Shown here piece by piece: positions 5,460 to 5,587 of a stretch of DNA of 5,587 nucleotides. A model generated the notes under the pieces. That model was not told the origin of the DNA, ran no database searches, and worked only from the letters and a program-made list of their open reading frames with translations. Position numbers and translations under genes: made by a program. Origin of the DNA: Sediminibacterium sp. Its GTDB lineage: Bacteria; Bacteroidota; Bacteroidia; Chitinophagales; Chitinophagaceae. The stretch spans positions 1 to 5,587 of the forward strand of contig JALRFB010000073.1 in the NCBI GenBank assembly GCA_023256555.1, written 5' to 3'. The stretch's first letter is position 1. The number at the start of each line of letters is the position of its first letter.

Positions 5460-5488
5460 TCGAGCCCACCGTTTATGGGTGGGCTCGA
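5460..5488 (-). terminator. Intrinsic terminator for the minus-strand gene at the right edge (distal)
   Basis: An 11-bp perfect, GC-rich stem (5460-5470 with 5478-5488) encloses a 7-base loop. On the minus strand it is followed by a run of nine T (5451-5459), the textbook layout of a Rho-independent terminator. On the plus strand it is followed by A-rich bases, so it should not stop transcription of the pseudouridine synthase gene efficiently. It would catch read-through past the hairpin at 5505-5549 and protect the end of the plus-strand gene from antisense transcription. Confidence 0.8.
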
Positions 5489-5504
5489 AAAAATCATAAG
5501 AGTG

Positions 5505-5549
5505 AGTAAATTAAAAGGCCTTAAATTTTACAAGGCCTTTTAATTTACT
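5505..5549. terminator. Bidirectional hairpin terminator overlapping a stop codon
   Basis: An 18-bp perfect stem (5505-5522 with 5532-5549) surrounds a 9-base loop. Each arm contains the self-complementary AAGGCCTT, flanked by A-runs on one side and T-runs on the other. Either strand therefore gives a GGCC-centred hairpin followed by TTTTAATTTA, so it can serve both the minus-strand gene to the right and the pseudouridine synthase gene to the left. The TAA stop of the right-hand gene (5545-5547) lies inside the stem. Confidence 0.75.
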
Positions 5550-5587
5550 TCTTCTCAGCAGCGGCCATTGGAGATAATCCAAATGAC
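5545..5587 (-). CDS. C-terminal end of an unidentified minus-strand gene (partial)
   Basis: Reading leftward from the edge, the frame encodes SFGLSPMAAAEKK and then TAA at 5545-5547. Support comes from position: the stop lies directly at a strong hairpin, and a second T-tailed terminator in the same orientation lies downstream, as expected at the end of a real, probably well-expressed gene. The codons for the last residues (GCC GCT GCT GAG AAG AAG) are richer in G and C than the neighbours. Thirteen residues are too few to name the family. Confidence 0.6.
   Translation of the reverse strand, partial: SFGLSPMAAAEKK

Noticed and set aside
5460..5488. GC-rich hairpin as the plus-strand terminator of the pseudouridine synthase gene
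   Set aside because: The T-run lies only on the minus-strand side; on the plus strand the stem is followed by A-rich sequence. It was assigned to the minus-strand gene instead.

Overview
The window looks like chromosomal DNA of a low-GC Bacteroidota, most likely a Chitinophagaceae-type bacterium. The evidence is the A/T-rich codon use, the scarcity of strong Shine-Dalgarno sites, several exact copies of the Bacteroidota -7 promoter element TAnnTTTG just upstream of genes, and the style of the ECF sigma factor. The assignment is by inspection only. I see no insertion sequence, tRNA, rRNA, CRISPR array or other sign of recent transfer.

Left part (1-1737, + strand): a two-gene unit. An ECF-type sigma factor is followed six bases later by a membrane protein. 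That protein joins an N-terminal region resembling an anti-sigma domain, one transmembrane helix and an HtrA/DegS-like trypsin fold with an intact His-Asp-Ser triad. This is the most interesting part of the window: a possible one-protein envelope-stress sensor in which the anti-sigma factor carries its own periplasmic protease.

Middle (1754-3622): a sugar-phosphate-type nucleotidyltransferase on the minus strand, convergent with the protease gene, and a PLP-dependent enzyme of the ACC deaminase/D-cysteine desulfhydrase family on the plus strand. These two diverge from an 87-bp gap holding a -7-like element and a perfect 8-bp inverted repeat. Two active-site positions in the PLP enzyme favour D-cysteine desulfhydrase over ACC deaminase.

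Right part (3619-5429): lipB (octanoyltransferase, minus strand) shares its stop-codon bases with the PLP enzyme gene. It diverges from an RluA-family 23S rRNA-type pseudouridine synthase across only 44 bp. Both start codons lie four bases after a perfect TAnnTTTG element, so both mRNAs are predicted to be leaderless or nearly so. The window ends with two strong hairpins and the last 13 codons of an unidentified minus-strand gene, whose stop codon lies inside the first hairpin it meets.

Apart from the sigma/protease pair the genes look like ordinary, functionally unrelated housekeeping genes in short or single-gene units. Every gap is shorter than 120 bp and is accounted for below.
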